NCBI GenBank assembly: GCA_028023455.1
Contig: JAQFVV010000027.1
Coordinates: forward strand, 8,491,845-8,555,844
Direction: 5' to 3'
Length of the DNA stretch: 64,000 nucleotides
Source of the DNA: Epiperipatus broadwayi
Taxonomy: Eukaryota; Onychophora; Udeonychophora; Euonychophora; Peripatidae
Shown here: positions 48,702 to 61,575 of the stretch, piece by piece
How positions within the stretch are numbered: the stretch's first letter is position 1
How the letters are laid out: the number at the start of each line of letters is the position of its first letter
Translations under genes and position numbers: made by a program
Notes under the pieces: model-generated
Seen by the model: the letters and a program-made list of their open reading frames with translations, nothing else
Databases searched by the model: none
What the model was told of the DNA's origin: nothing

Positions 48702-49146
48702 ATGATCACTAGATGGAGCTTACCAATAGCTCTAAACAACCTTTATTTTATAAGTGCCGAAAGAGAAAGAATTCAAAATCTCTATCATAAAGTCCCTATC
48801 TCCAGACCAATTGTTTTCGAGCTTGTGGCTCACCTCAGTGGAGCGCTGGGACTCTACAAACTAGATCTAAAATACTAACTCAAAAGTCAGCACTTACAAA
48901 ACATGTTTCTATCAATTTGAAAGCATGAACGTAAATGTCTTCAAACCCAGCCTTACAAACCAGATAGCTATATAAGTCTGAATTCAGCTCAGTTTCACCA
49001 TATAGTAATAGCCTCTGCAATATAGCATCGCAAAAAGCCTTCAAAGTTACACTTATAATAATTAAAACAAGTCATAAATTTCATAACTTGCTTTTAATGA
49101 TCACTAGCTGGAGCTTACCAATAGCTCTAAACAAGCTTTATTTTAT
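48702..49146 (-). repeat. 395-bp retrozyme-like unit with 50-bp direct repeats
   Basis: The 50 bases at 48702-48751 recur at 49097-49146 with two differences (core GGAGCTTACCAATAGCTC), giving a period of 395 bp, that is about 1.1 tandem units. The unit carries one hammerhead on the minus strand. Partial tandem units with one hammerhead per unit are how metazoan retrozymes are usually found (established for the group; assignment here is inference). Confidence 0.6.
48791..48853 (-). ncRNA. Hammerhead ribozyme, type I, best copy
   Basis: Reading minus from 48853: AGTCCC (outer stem I), AGCG loop, CTCCA (inner stem I), core CTGAGGT, stem II GAGC/GCTC with loop CACAA, GAA, stem III A...T enclosing ACAATTGG, cleavage base C (GTC triplet), then TGGAG, ATA loop, GGGACT. 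Both stem I halves and stem II are perfectly complementary. The only core deviation is A9 to U. The internal loops in stem I are where type I hammerheads make loop-loop contacts. It is sense relative to TLK pre-mRNA. Activity cannot be judged from sequence. Confidence 0.8.
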
Positions 49147-51629
49147 TTTATTTTTTAATATATATATTAAAAAAGATATAAGTTAAAATTTATATTGTAA
49201 CCGTATGAAGGGGAAATATGGGTTAATGGAAAAATATCACCATTCCCATAGAATAATCACAAATATCTTAAATAACATTGTCAACAAATAGACAAAGGAG
49301 CATGAGATCCCAGCAAAGAATAAAAAGTTATAATAATAAATTACGTTAGCAGCACTAAACAAGAATAATCAACAGTCATCGCTTGTGACTGAATCCAAGA
49401 GGTACATTTCCAAACTTAGGGCATAATATAAAACAATCAGCAGGATGAACATACTTAAGTGCTAAAGTATCCTAATAAAAAAAGGAGAGATCCTGATACG
49501 TGCTGACCATATAAGAAAGTGCAGAACTAAACTAATTTCTAATCTGTAAATAAAGTGCAGTGAATGGATTTTAAAGGTGATCTTAGTTTTGCACCATCCA
49601 GTCAATCATTCTGGATGTCCAAACACAAACATATACCCCACATACATATAAATCAACTGTTATTGCTCTAGAGCAAGCTCAGGATCAAAATACCATAGGG
49701 ACTGTAACAGTGAACAAGAGAAAATATTAATGGATACACTTAATTTATTTTACATTAAATAGTTTTTACTGGGATAAGCTGAGTTATCAATCCCTTATAG
49801 CACCATACCAGGTTAAAATCCAGTCATACACACAGCTAATTCATAGAACAGATAGCTAGAGGAATAAAAATATTAACACATTTTTAACAATTATTTAATA
49901 AAGCTAACCACTGAATAATAAAAACAAAACAAAAAAATGATTATGACAAATTCCAAATATACTGTTTCCACATAAAAAAATATAATTTCATAACACAAGA
50001 TTATTTCCTCTTATTTAAAAAATTTAAATCTGAAACAACATTTCACAATAAGAGATAATTTAAGACTAGCTAAAACCAGCTTCTCTTTTTTTATGTCCTA
50101 TAACTCTTTTCACAAATTTTGGAGGGAATATACAATAAATAAATAAAAAAAACTTAAAAAGATTATTACTTATACCAAAAATTATTTGCAAATGAAAATG
50201 CGCACACTACAATATCTTACACATTATCACGGTGCGATTCTTTTGAGTCCTTCTAATTTAATAATTTTAAGCTTCTTTCAAGGTCAGCTGCTTTTCCTTC
50301 TTGTTTTCTCAAATGTTCACATTAAAGTTAAAATAATAATTTTTAGGGTGGTTTATCCTAAGTTGAATTTATGCACGATTTCTTGTTGCAGTTTCAAGTT
50401 TTCAGTTGATGTTTATAATATTAATTTCTAAATTAATACAAATTTCCTGGGTAGATTAACACACAATTAAATTTATCCATTATAATAATTTGCAGATCAG
50501 GTCAAGATAGTCATGCTTTTGAATGGAACTAAAAGTTTATTGCCGATTTCTTAGAGGTATTCTCCTGCTACAACTTTATTTTTAGTGAACAGGCTATGTG
50601 TTGGTTTGGTGATACACAGCTTTTAGCTAAAGCTTAGCACATGGTTTACTTCAAATCCATTTTTTTAGAACTAATGGTGAGATTAGTCTTACTTTCTACA
50701 AGATTATTTCTCACTGACTAGATTAGATACTGAAGTCTAATGCTTAAACCTTTTCCCTATCTTATTTTTTGAACACTTTTTTCTATCTAATCACATTATT
50801 TCAGGTATGACAGCATTAAACCCTAACCAATAGATTCTATTTTTACAAAAAGATCATTTCTCTTTTTTAATCAATTAATTGTAAAAACTCCACCCTTACA
50901 CTATTTATTGAGAAGTATTTTTGTAATTATTTTTTTCTTAATTGCCAAAAAAAAAAAAAAAAAAACACAGGATCTTTTAATTGTATAAAACATCTTTAAT
51001 TTCTTTAGATAAAAAGAAAAGCAAAAACAGCATTATTTAACAAAAATATTAAAGCTTTATTTTTGTTATTACATTATTATTATTTTGTAATACTTTTTTC
51101 TTCATTTTAAACTACCATTAATAAACTATAAACATTTATAGTTTTACTATTTAAATTGTTTGGAATTTATATTATTATTTAATAAAGGTAACTTTAATAA
51201 CCTTAATAATTGACATTCTAAAAAAAAAAAAAAAACGAGAAGAAATAATTCTTCACAATATATAATTTATTAAAGGTTTTGAAATTTTTTACTACTCATG
51301 AAATTAACATTTATGTTGTGATTCTTGCTATAACTTTAAAACAATCAATCAAACAAAAAATTAATCCAATCATGTGACATTTCGATTATAAAACTTGGTT
51401 CGCATTTATATACAAATGTGAAAACACTTTATTTGAGATATAATTTGCCAATAGCAATTTTACACGTATATACATTTTGTTAATTTCAAAAATCTGATAA
51501 TAAAAATTTAGCAACATTTTTTAATACTTGAACAATTTCATCTTTTAAATTAAAAGTGGTTTTCTTTATTTTTTTAAATAAAATTTTTAGTTTTTTAAAA
51601 TGTTGTTGTTTTTATTTTATTCTCTCCCC

Positions 51630-53192
51630 CTGTGTGAATTGTTATTCCAATTTCTACGAATTGCTTTACTTCTGTCATATATATGCTCCATGTAAATATC
51701 ACGGTTCCATTTTATGGTGTCAGCAACCATAAGTTTCTTCATGAGTTTGGAAGTATTTTCTGATGGCTAGTTCCCCTAGCATCCTATATTATTGTGGGGT
51801 CCAATGTTCCAGAGCTAATTATGATGGCATCTATGAAGAAGACTTGGTAACCCTTTCCTTTCAGGAAGGATCCAGCAGCTGTATATTCAATGTTTCCTAT
51901 TCCTGCTTTCTTCTAAGACCTCTAATCTACTCTCAAATGGTACTGCAATATCTATGATGGTAATTTTTTTTATCTTCATCTATTATTAACAAATCCAGCC
52001 GGAGACCAGAATTCCAACCAGGAATAGAGTCCTATTAATTCAAATGTTGTTCTGGTTAACTGCTGAATGATGTCTCTTTAAGACTGCATCATGAAATTAA
52101 ATGATAGTAGGCATGTGGGATATGCAATAATTTAAGACATATGAAAAGATTTCAATTTCATATCTGCATCTTCTACACTTCCTAATTCTAATCGCAAACT
52201 TCTTTGTATTGTTTTAATGGGACAGTCCAGATAACATTCTATAAATTTCGAGTCTGCAAACCTTAGATACTTTTCATGGTGCATGAAATGGTTAGAGTAA
52301 GGGGAATGTTGGCTAACAAAAAATACCTTACTATAGTCACTTTTTCTTTTTCTTCAATCTTTTGAAATGGTTCACTGGTATATTGTTTATGTTTAGTATG
52401 AGGTTCATACCATTGTGTCTCAATCCTATATTTATTTTTTTTCTTAGTCTTTTAATTGCCAACTGCAAATATATCCATACATTGGTGGTATCTGGGGTTT
52501 CCATACAGATGCCATATGTTGGACTTCTCATACACATTTGCACTATTGATGTAAGGAACTCTCTGGCCACAAGTCCTATTGTGTTGGAGTTTAACATCTT
52601 GTAACCCTAGATTACCATACAAATATAATTGAAGATTGATGTTGGGATAAGATTCATCCTCACCTTCCTTATAGCCTATGCAAAGTATGTATGTAGAGGC
52701 ACTGCAGAGGAGTTTATCAAAGGTTTTCAGTGAGCTTTTGTATGCCATGCCATTTCTTAGATGGAATGCGATTAGAGTATGAAAACATAATTTCAATTTT
52801 TTGCCATGAAGCTAGTACAGAATCACCTATCAAGGCATTGTCATGTAATCCAGAATATTCTCTACAGAATTTCAGGCATGGAGGCCAACTGGGATACCTA
52901 AATAGCAGTAGCGGTTGTTCAATGTAGGCAGAGGCATATCTTGGATTGAGAATTCAGTGGGGATGGTCATTCTCTTTGCTCCACTATTATGGATGGTGGC
53001 ACATTTCCTTGGTTTAAATCTGAAACCTGCCTTTCTGGCAGTCAAGTCTGCCATGCCAAGCAATGTTTGGAAGGAGGGAAGTCTATCTGCTATTATAACT
53101 ATGTCATCTGCACAGGCCAGTATGTTAATTTTGACATTGTGGATAGATGTGTACTGTAGCCAAGTTTCAGTTTTCGAATGCCCTAAAACCAT
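51630..53192 (-). pseudogene. R2/NeSL-group LINE, 3' half, decayed
   Basis: Minus strand, in order. ACADDIVIIADRLPSFQTLL (about 53090-53110) is the RT catalytic box with ADD, then RKAGFRFKPRKCA and YCYLGIPVG. LASWQKIEI and LDKLLCSAS-like thumb sequence follows to about 52680. CRRCRYEIEIFSYVLNYC (about 52110-52180), with HDAVLKRHH, is the CCHC-type motif. IDIAVPFES, EYTAAGSFLKGKGYQVFF and KLMVADTIKWNRDIYMEHIY (about 51660-51720) are the restriction-like endonuclease domain. This domain order is typical of R2/NeSL-type LINEs, which insert site-specifically. It is 5'-truncated at 53192, broken by stops and frame shifts, and lies in an intron rather than a repeated RNA gene. Confidence 0.75.
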
Positions 53193-53921
53193 TTTTTTTC
53201 AACTTTATGAAGTATTTAGATAAAGAATCATTTTTTCATCTCATTTCGTCTAAGTTAAAAAAATTATAATGAAAAGCAATCACTCTTATCAATTAAACAT
53301 TTATTCAATCCCCATAAATTTTCATTAAATCTATATCTACACTAGTTAATCTTTCTTTATATTTTTGAAGGTGGACTTTCAATTGATAACTAATTCTAGT
53401 CTTAAATTGTGACTTCGTACTGCCATATAAAAGGCAATATTTACACTTTGTGTACATAAGAAAAATGTATGATTTTATGTATAAGTTTATGATTTCGAAG
53501 TAAAACATAGTATTTGTTTTTTATAATATCTGTACATTTTTTGTGAGCTTATGTGATTGTGAAACTGTGAATTTCTACTCTGTGAAACTTGAGATGTTTT
53601 ATCGTAACATTTTGTAAGAAATCAAATTTATTAATAAATACACAAATCATATTAAGCAATTATCTTACTTTAGCTTCAAGAAATCTACCTAAAACATTTG
53701 CATACATAATATGCATTTATCTGAAATCCATTTACAGAAAATATCAAATAAGTATGGTTCTTAGTTTTGAAAGTAATTTCTTGATCCCAACAAGTACAGT
53801 ATTTATTTAAAGGTGACATTGCTTCTTTTTTTAATTTTAATGATAAAAAATATGTGAACAGATTTATTGCAATAGACTTACAAAAGCTTGAAATGTCTTT
53901 TGGATAACATATGTAAAGATT

Positions 53922-54482
53922 AAACCACAAAACATCACATGATCACTATTTCTTATGCTTACACAAGTTATTACAGCAGTAGCAACTCTCTTCATACAGT
54001 AGTGCCACCCAATGCAAATCATAATAATCAATGAATGTCAGAAGGTGCCTACTTATCCAATATCCCCAGACTAGTTTCTACCTTGTGACATCTACATCTT
54101 CGGAGCTAATGCAATCCTCCAGCAGCCACCTTTTACTTTTTTAGTTAACTAAAAACCAAACATCAAAATACATAGATACTGAACTGTATTCAGATCTACA
54201 TCACTATACAAGTGAATAAGCTTAGATTAAAAACAAAGTGTTTTCACTTTGGACTCGTAGTTTTATAGTTAACTAAAAAGGTAAAAGGTAGCTGCTGGAG
54301 AGCTGGATTGCATTAAATCCGAAGATTTAAGTGCAGTGCTCTCAGATCCACACTAATAAAGGCCACAAGTTAGAAACTAGTCTGGAGATATTCAATGGGT
54401 AGGCGCTAAAGATTTTGATACCCAAATCTTCTAACAATATTTTATTGATTACTATGGTTTGCACTGCTATATGGAGAATTGT
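53922..54482 (+). mobile_element. Foldback element with hammerheads in both arms
   Basis: 561 bp, begins AAACCACAAAACATCAC like the element at 34077 and is flanked by 13-base duplications with one difference (53909-53921 and 54483-54495, ATATGTAAA(G/T)ATT). Inverted arms run from about 53990 to 54165 and from 54250 to 54478, with CCAGCAGC and TTTAGTTAACTA as inner landmarks. Each arm carries the GAAACTAGTCTGG half of a hammerhead, in opposite orientation, like inverted pseudo-LTRs of Penelope-like elements (inference). Confidence 0.65.
54341..54390 (+). ncRNA. Hammerhead-like motif in foldback right arm, decayed
   Basis: Core CTAATAA (two changes), stem II AGGC/GTTA with loop CACAA identical to the copy at 48791, GAA, stem III ACTAGT, cleavage C, then TGGAGATATT. 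Stem I 5' strand is only partly complementary (ATCCA). The left arm has the matching 3' half on the minus strand at about 54055-54095. Confidence 0.5.
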
Positions 54483-57400
54483 ATATGTAAATATTAAAAC
54501 AAAGTAATTATATATATAACTTTATTTACATAATTATGTATTTAAATATCAATAACTATGTATATATAATCATATACATATATATTAAAAACATATTGAA
54601 ATAGTCCTACTTTTTCTTGAATTAATATATTATAATATACACAGACAACACATTCTCACACAATTCTTGATAAACGAGTAGGACTTTTGACTGCAATTTG
54701 TTCTTGTTTATAGTATATTTATTTGAGGAATTTTTGCTGTTTAAAACCAAAATAAATTTTAGACTTAAAGAGACCCAATAATGTGATAAATGTGTAAGAT
54801 TAATTAAATAATCGGATGAAAAGTAAACAGTATTAATAACAGGAAATTTTCTAAAAAAAAAAAGAAAAAAGAATGAAGTGGAATTAGAAGTAAGCTGACA
54901 TTTTTATAAGTTATACATTTGATATCAATCGGATTAATATATTATTTCCAAAATATTTGCAATGAAAAGACAGGTATAACTTTTATAAAGTCTGATGTCT
55001 CAGTAATACATTTATAATAATAATTTGTTTCCCTACAATGTTGTACAAATTTTCTGCACTTTCAGGACAGGATACATATTTACAGTAAACAATCTAATTT
55101 TTTTTTTCCACTGCAGATCAATTTTAAGCTAACCCTTTTAATAATGATCCAGTAAATTTTTACAATCTCATCTTAAATTTAGGTTTCCCCAGTCTTTTTC
55201 TTGTGTTTCTTATTGCCCTAATCCATCAATTTTGTTATATAAATAGCAATAGTCCACTTAAGTTAGTTAAAGAAATATCAGCAAGGCTTGAGATCATGCA
55301 TTTTTTTTTAATGCTTTAGTATTTCTACTGCACAATTTTCCATTTCACTTGTGCTAACTGCAATCTTTGCATCATTTTTGCTTATACTTTACAACCATAA
55401 TTTAAAATCGGCAGAACAAAATGCTAAAAGCAACCGTTTTTATTTTTTGCCTATCTCCATTATTGTTTTACTTAAACGTTTCTTTATATTTTTAAATATA
55501 ATCTTTGCTAAATTTTTGTTCAGGTCACGAGTATTACATCTTTCTTCAGTTGGCAGACAATAACTTTTAATTTGTTCATCTTTGTCCATTTCTAATTAAG
55601 CATTCGAGTTGCAAGTATAATGATTTCTTTTAACTTTGTAAGATATTGATAATATATCAAAACTGTAAAAAATTCAATATAGTGGATATAAAAACATGAA
55701 TTTTGAAAATAGGTATCACATTATAAAATTATATACACATTTATACTTATATGCTTATGCTACTGTAAGATAGTTTCACATTTTGTGAAATCACTTCTGT
55801 TCTTTACAATTACTCAATCATGACTGACTGAAACCACAATGAATACAAAAAATCATATATGAATATATCTAATTTATTACAGAGTATATAAATTGGCATT
55901 AATGTTTCTAAACAAACAATATCCATGTACAACACTCAATTCTCATACAAATAATAAGAATGTTTATTTGATATTACTACAAATGCAACTATTTTCATAT
56001 ATTTAATTTTGTGTGCATATTATAGATTCTTAAGGTTAATAGGGGGGGGGGGTATTACACATACTGCATATTTACTAAAAAGTTTTAGATCATAAATAAA
56101 ATTTTCTTCACATTGCAGTTTCTTTTTGCAAGAAAAGAACAAAAATCTATTTATTTTTGAAAATCCTAATTAAAAAAATATTTACAATTTATATCCTCAA
56201 CCTTTTTTCCCTTACTCATATAAATACCAAAAAATGAAAAACAATATTAACAAAAACATTAAAATTATGAAATAAAAATTGAAAAATATTCATAAATTTA
56301 GAAGGCCTGTATGACTTATTATAGTGATAGAGCAATGAATTCTGGAGCTCAAACTAATCATTCGATTATTATTATTTTAGTTCAAAATTAAGTTTTAACT
56401 ATGAATAGATATGCTGAAAAATTTGAAAAGATAAATAATAATTGACTTAACAAAGATGAAAGAGATGGGAGAAATATTTAGAAAAGATTATAAGAAGTTA
56501 CTTTTGTTGAATTACCAATAAAAATAAAAACAACAATGAAAACACATTCAGGAGCAGAAATATTACAGATGCCAGTAATACGTATCTACAATCTCCAGAT
56601 TTAGTTTCTGGCTTATGATTTGCATCATTAAAGAAATTCGACCTAATACACATTTACACATCCAGCAAACACTTTAACTGTTTTATTTTATCAAATTAAT
56701 AGCCTAAAATTCAAGAATTCTCCATAAGGTTTTGACTCCAAACTAATTTTCTCAAAAAGCTAAATAGATATGACACTAGCCCAAGATCTACAAATTTAAC
56801 TAACTTCTATTTTACAAGAATTGTTAATACTTCTTACTTTTGAATAAAATAATTATAGAAACAAAACAACCTAGTGACTTTTTCTCTGCTTATATGAGCA
56901 AAAATTCATTTTCTTTGACATTATGCTAGAACCATCTATTTTAAGCTTAAGTAAATTAATGGACATTTGATGAAAGCCTATTAAAATATATAACCAATTA
57001 GCATGGGGTCAAATCTATATAACAATTTGGCCTGGATTTAAAATCTTGAGATGTTTTATTTTGAGCTTATTAACTTGATAGAGTAAAAAAAAAATGTTAA
57101 GATGGTTGCTAGCTGTATGGACACTTTAGATTCAAAACTTAACATCATATACCAGAATTAGTCTGAGACATAAATATAATAGTGATACTGGAATCTAATC
57201 TACTAATTACTCAAACTTGTAATTAATATCTCAGGAATAAAAAAATGAAAAGAATTATTGAATGAAAACACATGCAAAATTTAAGTATATGATGTGGTAT
57301 AATGGAAGATGAGGTCAGGTTAGTTTTGATATCATTGTCAAAAGATAGAGTTACTGCAGACATTGCATAAACAATTTTGTATGAAACTGGAAAAAATCAA

Positions 57401-57942
57401 CAAATCTAAAAAACTGGCCAAGATGTATACATTGAAAAAAATCAATTTTTATTTTCATATCAAAAAATAAAAAAATCTCAACAAGGTGTGAAAATTATCA
57501 TAATATACTTTTTACACTAAATGAAAACAAGATGATTCTCAAAATCATACAGCACAGACTAGAGCCTTAGGTTAAATGAGAACCATCAAATATATAAACT
57601 AATTAAAAGTTCACAAAACTAAAAAATGCATTATTGGATAATCCTTTCACAACTCCTATTCCACATATGTACCACTAAGTTTATATGCATACCATTTAGT
57701 TTACTAATGCGTTAGTAAAATGTCGCATCTGCACAGACGCAAATATATCATTACATTTGTTCACTTTACTAGAGCACATTGAATGACGCAGCATATTTAG
57801 TAAGTGCTTTCAATTAGTTTGAAAATTTAACAAGAAGCCACAATTATTTGTATGTTTACAATTAAACTCTATAATTGTACAGTTGATTAATTATACTTGC
57901 ATTCGTCTATCTGGTACTTATACATACCATTAGTACTAGAAA

Positions 57943-59590
57943 TTGGTATATATACTCTTAGTATCATTTGTAAACATTACTGCTCCCCATAAAGAGTTAG
58001 AAGAGATCACAGAAAATATGTTTAGTGACTCTGGTGGCAGTGATGATTCTTATGAAATTCTAATGAAGAATCTGAAACAAATGATCAATTTGAGACAGAC
58101 AACAAATCTTATAATGAAGAATCAGAATCAAATATCTAACCTGAAATTGATAACCAAGTAGTAAAAGAAGATAAAGCTCCAAAAGATAATGCGAGTCCTT
58201 CTGGTTCTTTTATTTATGGTTAAAACCAACAAAACTTTTGTCCTAAAAGGCAAGTTTCTAGTAAAAGCATCTGTACACTGGACTCCATCATTGAAGCTAT
58301 TTTGACACTGTATCAATGTTTCAAAAAATTATTTCCAATTTCTTTTTATTTATATATTTCTCAATGTACAAATGAAAGAAATTCAAATATACAACAATCA
58401 AGCAGAAACGCACGTTTGAAAGAAACTGATAAAGGTGAACTCTAAGTTATGCCTGGGTGCATGTGCTACAATCATGTTCCCCAAATTAATAATTACTAGT
58501 AGACTCATCCTTCATTGGGCAATGCAGCCATACAAAATGCAATATCTAGAGATAGATTCAAAATGATTTCTTCAAAAATGTACTTTGCATCACCAACGAA
58601 ACCAAAAGAATGCTCCAAAACTTATTATATTGATGACGTCCAATGTTTTAAAAAATACATTCCAGAAATGCCGTCAGAGTAGTAGCTTTCAAAGTATAGA
58701 TGAATTAATGTCGAAGTTCAAAGACTATTTGTCTTTGATGCAGTATATGCTACTAAAGCCTGTAAAGAGAGGAATTAAGTTGTGACTCAGATCAGATTCC
58801 TTTACTGGATATATGTATGATTTTAATATCCACATAGACGGTGAAAGTGACCATCTAGATGAAATTCTTGGCGAACGTGTAATGAATAAACTAATCTTTA
58901 CAGCAAGAAAAATTTTGTTTTGATAACTTTTTTACTTCAACCACTCTACTCCAGAATATAGATTATGCAGCAGTAGGAACTTTTAAGCAAAATAGAAAAA
59001 TTTTACCTAAAATCAAGGATAAACTGAAAAGAGGTGAATATGTGTTTCAGTGCAGCAAAGTTGGATTGTTGTTTGTGAAATGACAAGACATAAAAGTTCT
59101 TACATTGAGCAATTGCCATAAAGCTAATGTTGTGTATGTAAAAAAAAAACTTTGAAAGATGACCACAAAAGCATGTTACTTGTCCAGAAATGGTTGCATC
59201 ACATAAATTATGGGAGGAGTTGATTTGGCGGACCAGATGATGGGATTATACGAACTAGATCGCAAATCAAACAAATGGTGGAAGGTTTTCTATCGCCTGC
59301 TTACGATGGTTGTCATAAATGCATGGATGATATATAAAGAGAAGATGAAGAAAAAATTCCTTTCCTGCAATTTCTAATGCCCCTGGCAGAAAAAATGATA
59401 ACCGAAGGAAGAAAAACAGCAATTGTGCATCTTTTATCTAAGAAAGAAAGACCATCTAGGAAATGTATCTTTACATCTTCCAGTGGAAAGTACAACGAGA
59501 AGATATAAAAGATGCACAGAAAACAAAACCCAAAAACGGACAAAGAATATTTGACAAAAGTATGACATTCCGATATTCTAAATGTTTTGC
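57943..59590 (+). pseudogene. piggyBac transposase, decayed
   Basis: Plus-strand frames line up with a piggyBac (DDE_Tnp_1_7) transposase: an acidic N-terminus from 57943 (FSDSGGSDDSYEIL), HPSLGNAAIQNAISRDRFKM (about 58505-58565), FQSIDELMSKFKDYLSLMQY then KPVKRGIKL (about 58695-58785), TGYMYDF, GTFKQNRKILPKIKDKLKRG (about 58975-59035), VDLADQMMGLYELDRKSNKW then NAWMIYKEK (about 59220-59340), and an RRYKRC residue of the terminal Cys-rich domain (about 59490). The DELM...FK and VDLADQ blocks hold two of the catalytic Asp residues. At least several stops and frame shifts break it. TTAA ends and TIRs could not be fixed; a C10 run at 59719-59728 lies just outside. Confidence 0.8.
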
Positions 59591-60841
59591 AATTTATTAT
59601 TCTTGAAATATTTTGTATTATATACAATAAAAATATTTAACAGTTTTTGAAGAAAGTTTTTGTATAATACTGGTGGTACATAAAAGTACCACAACAAAAG
59701 ACTAATGGTACTTATATGCCCCCCCCCCTCCAAATCAAACCCTCGTTTTTTTCCGACATTGCACATTTTCTAATATAAAAAATAATTTTGACTTATAAAA
59801 ATATAAAAAAACCAAAAAATTATTCACAGGTCCCCTAGAAAAAAAAATGTGTTGAAAAGGATAATATAGAGATCAGAAAATATCAGAAAGAAGTCTATGT
59901 TTGGTTTACTGATTATAACAAAATGAGCATTAAATTATGAGATATTCTTATGAACATGGATATAACAGAACATTTTATTGTACTTATGAAAAATCTCTAT
60001 ATACAAGCTTCAGCATTGATTATAAAGTTAGATAGAATTACACCTTGTCCCTTACTTAGTCATCTTGTATAACAAATTTGTAATAAAAAAACCAGATTGA
60101 AAAAGAATATGTGTATTCAAAATTGTAACAGAAATGTCAATAAAAGTTATTCCATTGATATCACACTTATGACTGAAAATAAAGAAGACCTCAAAACTCT
60201 GATAAGTTAGAAAACAGTGAAAAGATAAAATTATGACTAAATATGAAGATAAATATTATGACAAGAGTCAAATGTTGACTTTAAAACTGATAATAACAGA
60301 AATGGTTTTGACAATTTCTGTCTCACTGGAACATTCATTGAATAAAAAGAATGTAATAGACAAGATAAAAATTCATTGGAGATTAATGTGGACATAGTAG
60401 GAAAAAAACAATAACTCTAAGATATTTCTTTAAAAATCAAGTTCAGAACTGTTTAAGCTTTATTACAATTTGTGAATCTCTATGAAAATGGATACAAAAA
60501 GTATCATTATTGATGAATTCTAGTAAAGCGAAGACTTTTGAAAACTAATGGATAGCAAGTAAAATGAAAAAAAAAAGATATTCGATCAGATCATAGCTGA
60601 ATTCTTGCTTTAAGCATAAAAGATGACGTAATTGGGTAATATCAAGAGATAATCTAAATAAATTAGTGATGAAAGAAAAAAAGGCTACAAGCAATAATGA
60701 AACCCATTCAATTATAGACAATAGTTCATTCTGGTTAAATAATATATTATCGCCAGATGATGTTGATCTGACTACCTAATAACAACATAATCTTTGACAG
60801 CACCATATGACTTTAGAATGAGAGATTTAGAAAATGCCTGA

Positions 60842-61310
60842 AGCTTCATTTATTTGTTAATCATTCTTTAAGAGAATTCCATGTGCCAATAATAAGTTTG
60901 ACTTTAAAAATCAAACCTGCAAGTTTAGCGTTTAATAATTGTGGAAACTTAGTCAAGCACAGTAATTGCTTCTGGCGAATAAATTTCAATATGTTTGAAA
61001 CATGACTAAACTTAGAATCACAGTTAAATATTATCTGCACCCCTAACTACTCATACAATGATGACTTAATTTATATTCTAACCCCTGACTATAGCAACCC
61101 ATAAAATATTACTATTTTGAAGAAGGATACATCTAAATTCCTTTATGGCAATTTTTATGCATAGTATTTGTAATGGTCAATCAATGTGTCATGAAAAATT
61201 CATTATCATGAGATTATTCTCAAGAGAAGAAAGATATGGAATTGATTATGTTTCATTGCAAATGAGTAACATTCTTTTATACAATAATACTACTACAGAA
61301 TTTAGATAAC
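60842..61310 (+). pseudogene. Unrecognised decayed coding sequence
   Basis: Plus-strand reading is unusually protein-like for this window: LREFHVPIISLTLKIKPASL, NMFET, NIICTPNYSYNDDLIYILTP, then in a shifted frame MHSICNGQSMCHEKFIIMRL and EERYGIDYVSLQ, separated by two stops and one frame change. I do not recognise the family. It could be part of a LINE, a DNA transposon or an endogenous viral gene. It lies between the piggyBac remnant and a LINE RT-like block on the same strand. Confidence 0.35.
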
Positions 61311-61575
61311 TTCTTGTGATAATATACTTATTCTAAAGATTTGAATGAATATCCAACTTGACAATGTAGCTCTCTATAATTTTAAAAATGGAAAAGGCAT
61401 AAGTTATAACAGAAAGCCTGGAGAAATATAAAATATGTGGTAATACGTTATATTTTTTTAGAAATATATAGATCCATAAAGTTGAATGATATGATCTTAG
61501 GAATGCTTCAACTTATATAAAAAAAAAAAGGTGCAGTAATCATGGTTGTCTACTATAATGAAGTACATACAAGAG

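Noticed and set aside
52362-53223. Plus open frames of 80 and 102 codons
   Set aside because: Antisense shadows of the minus-strand LINE reverse transcriptase.
56588-56630. Minus-strand GCCAGAAACTAAATCTGGAG, like a hammerhead 3' half
   Set aside because: The 5' half (core and stem I) cannot be paired and the cleavage triplet is ATC; too weak to annotate alone.
59940-60060. Plus reading ITEHFIVLMKNLY resembling a LINE RT segment
   Set aside because: Short, isolated and in the wrong order relative to other LINE blocks nearby; not enough to call.
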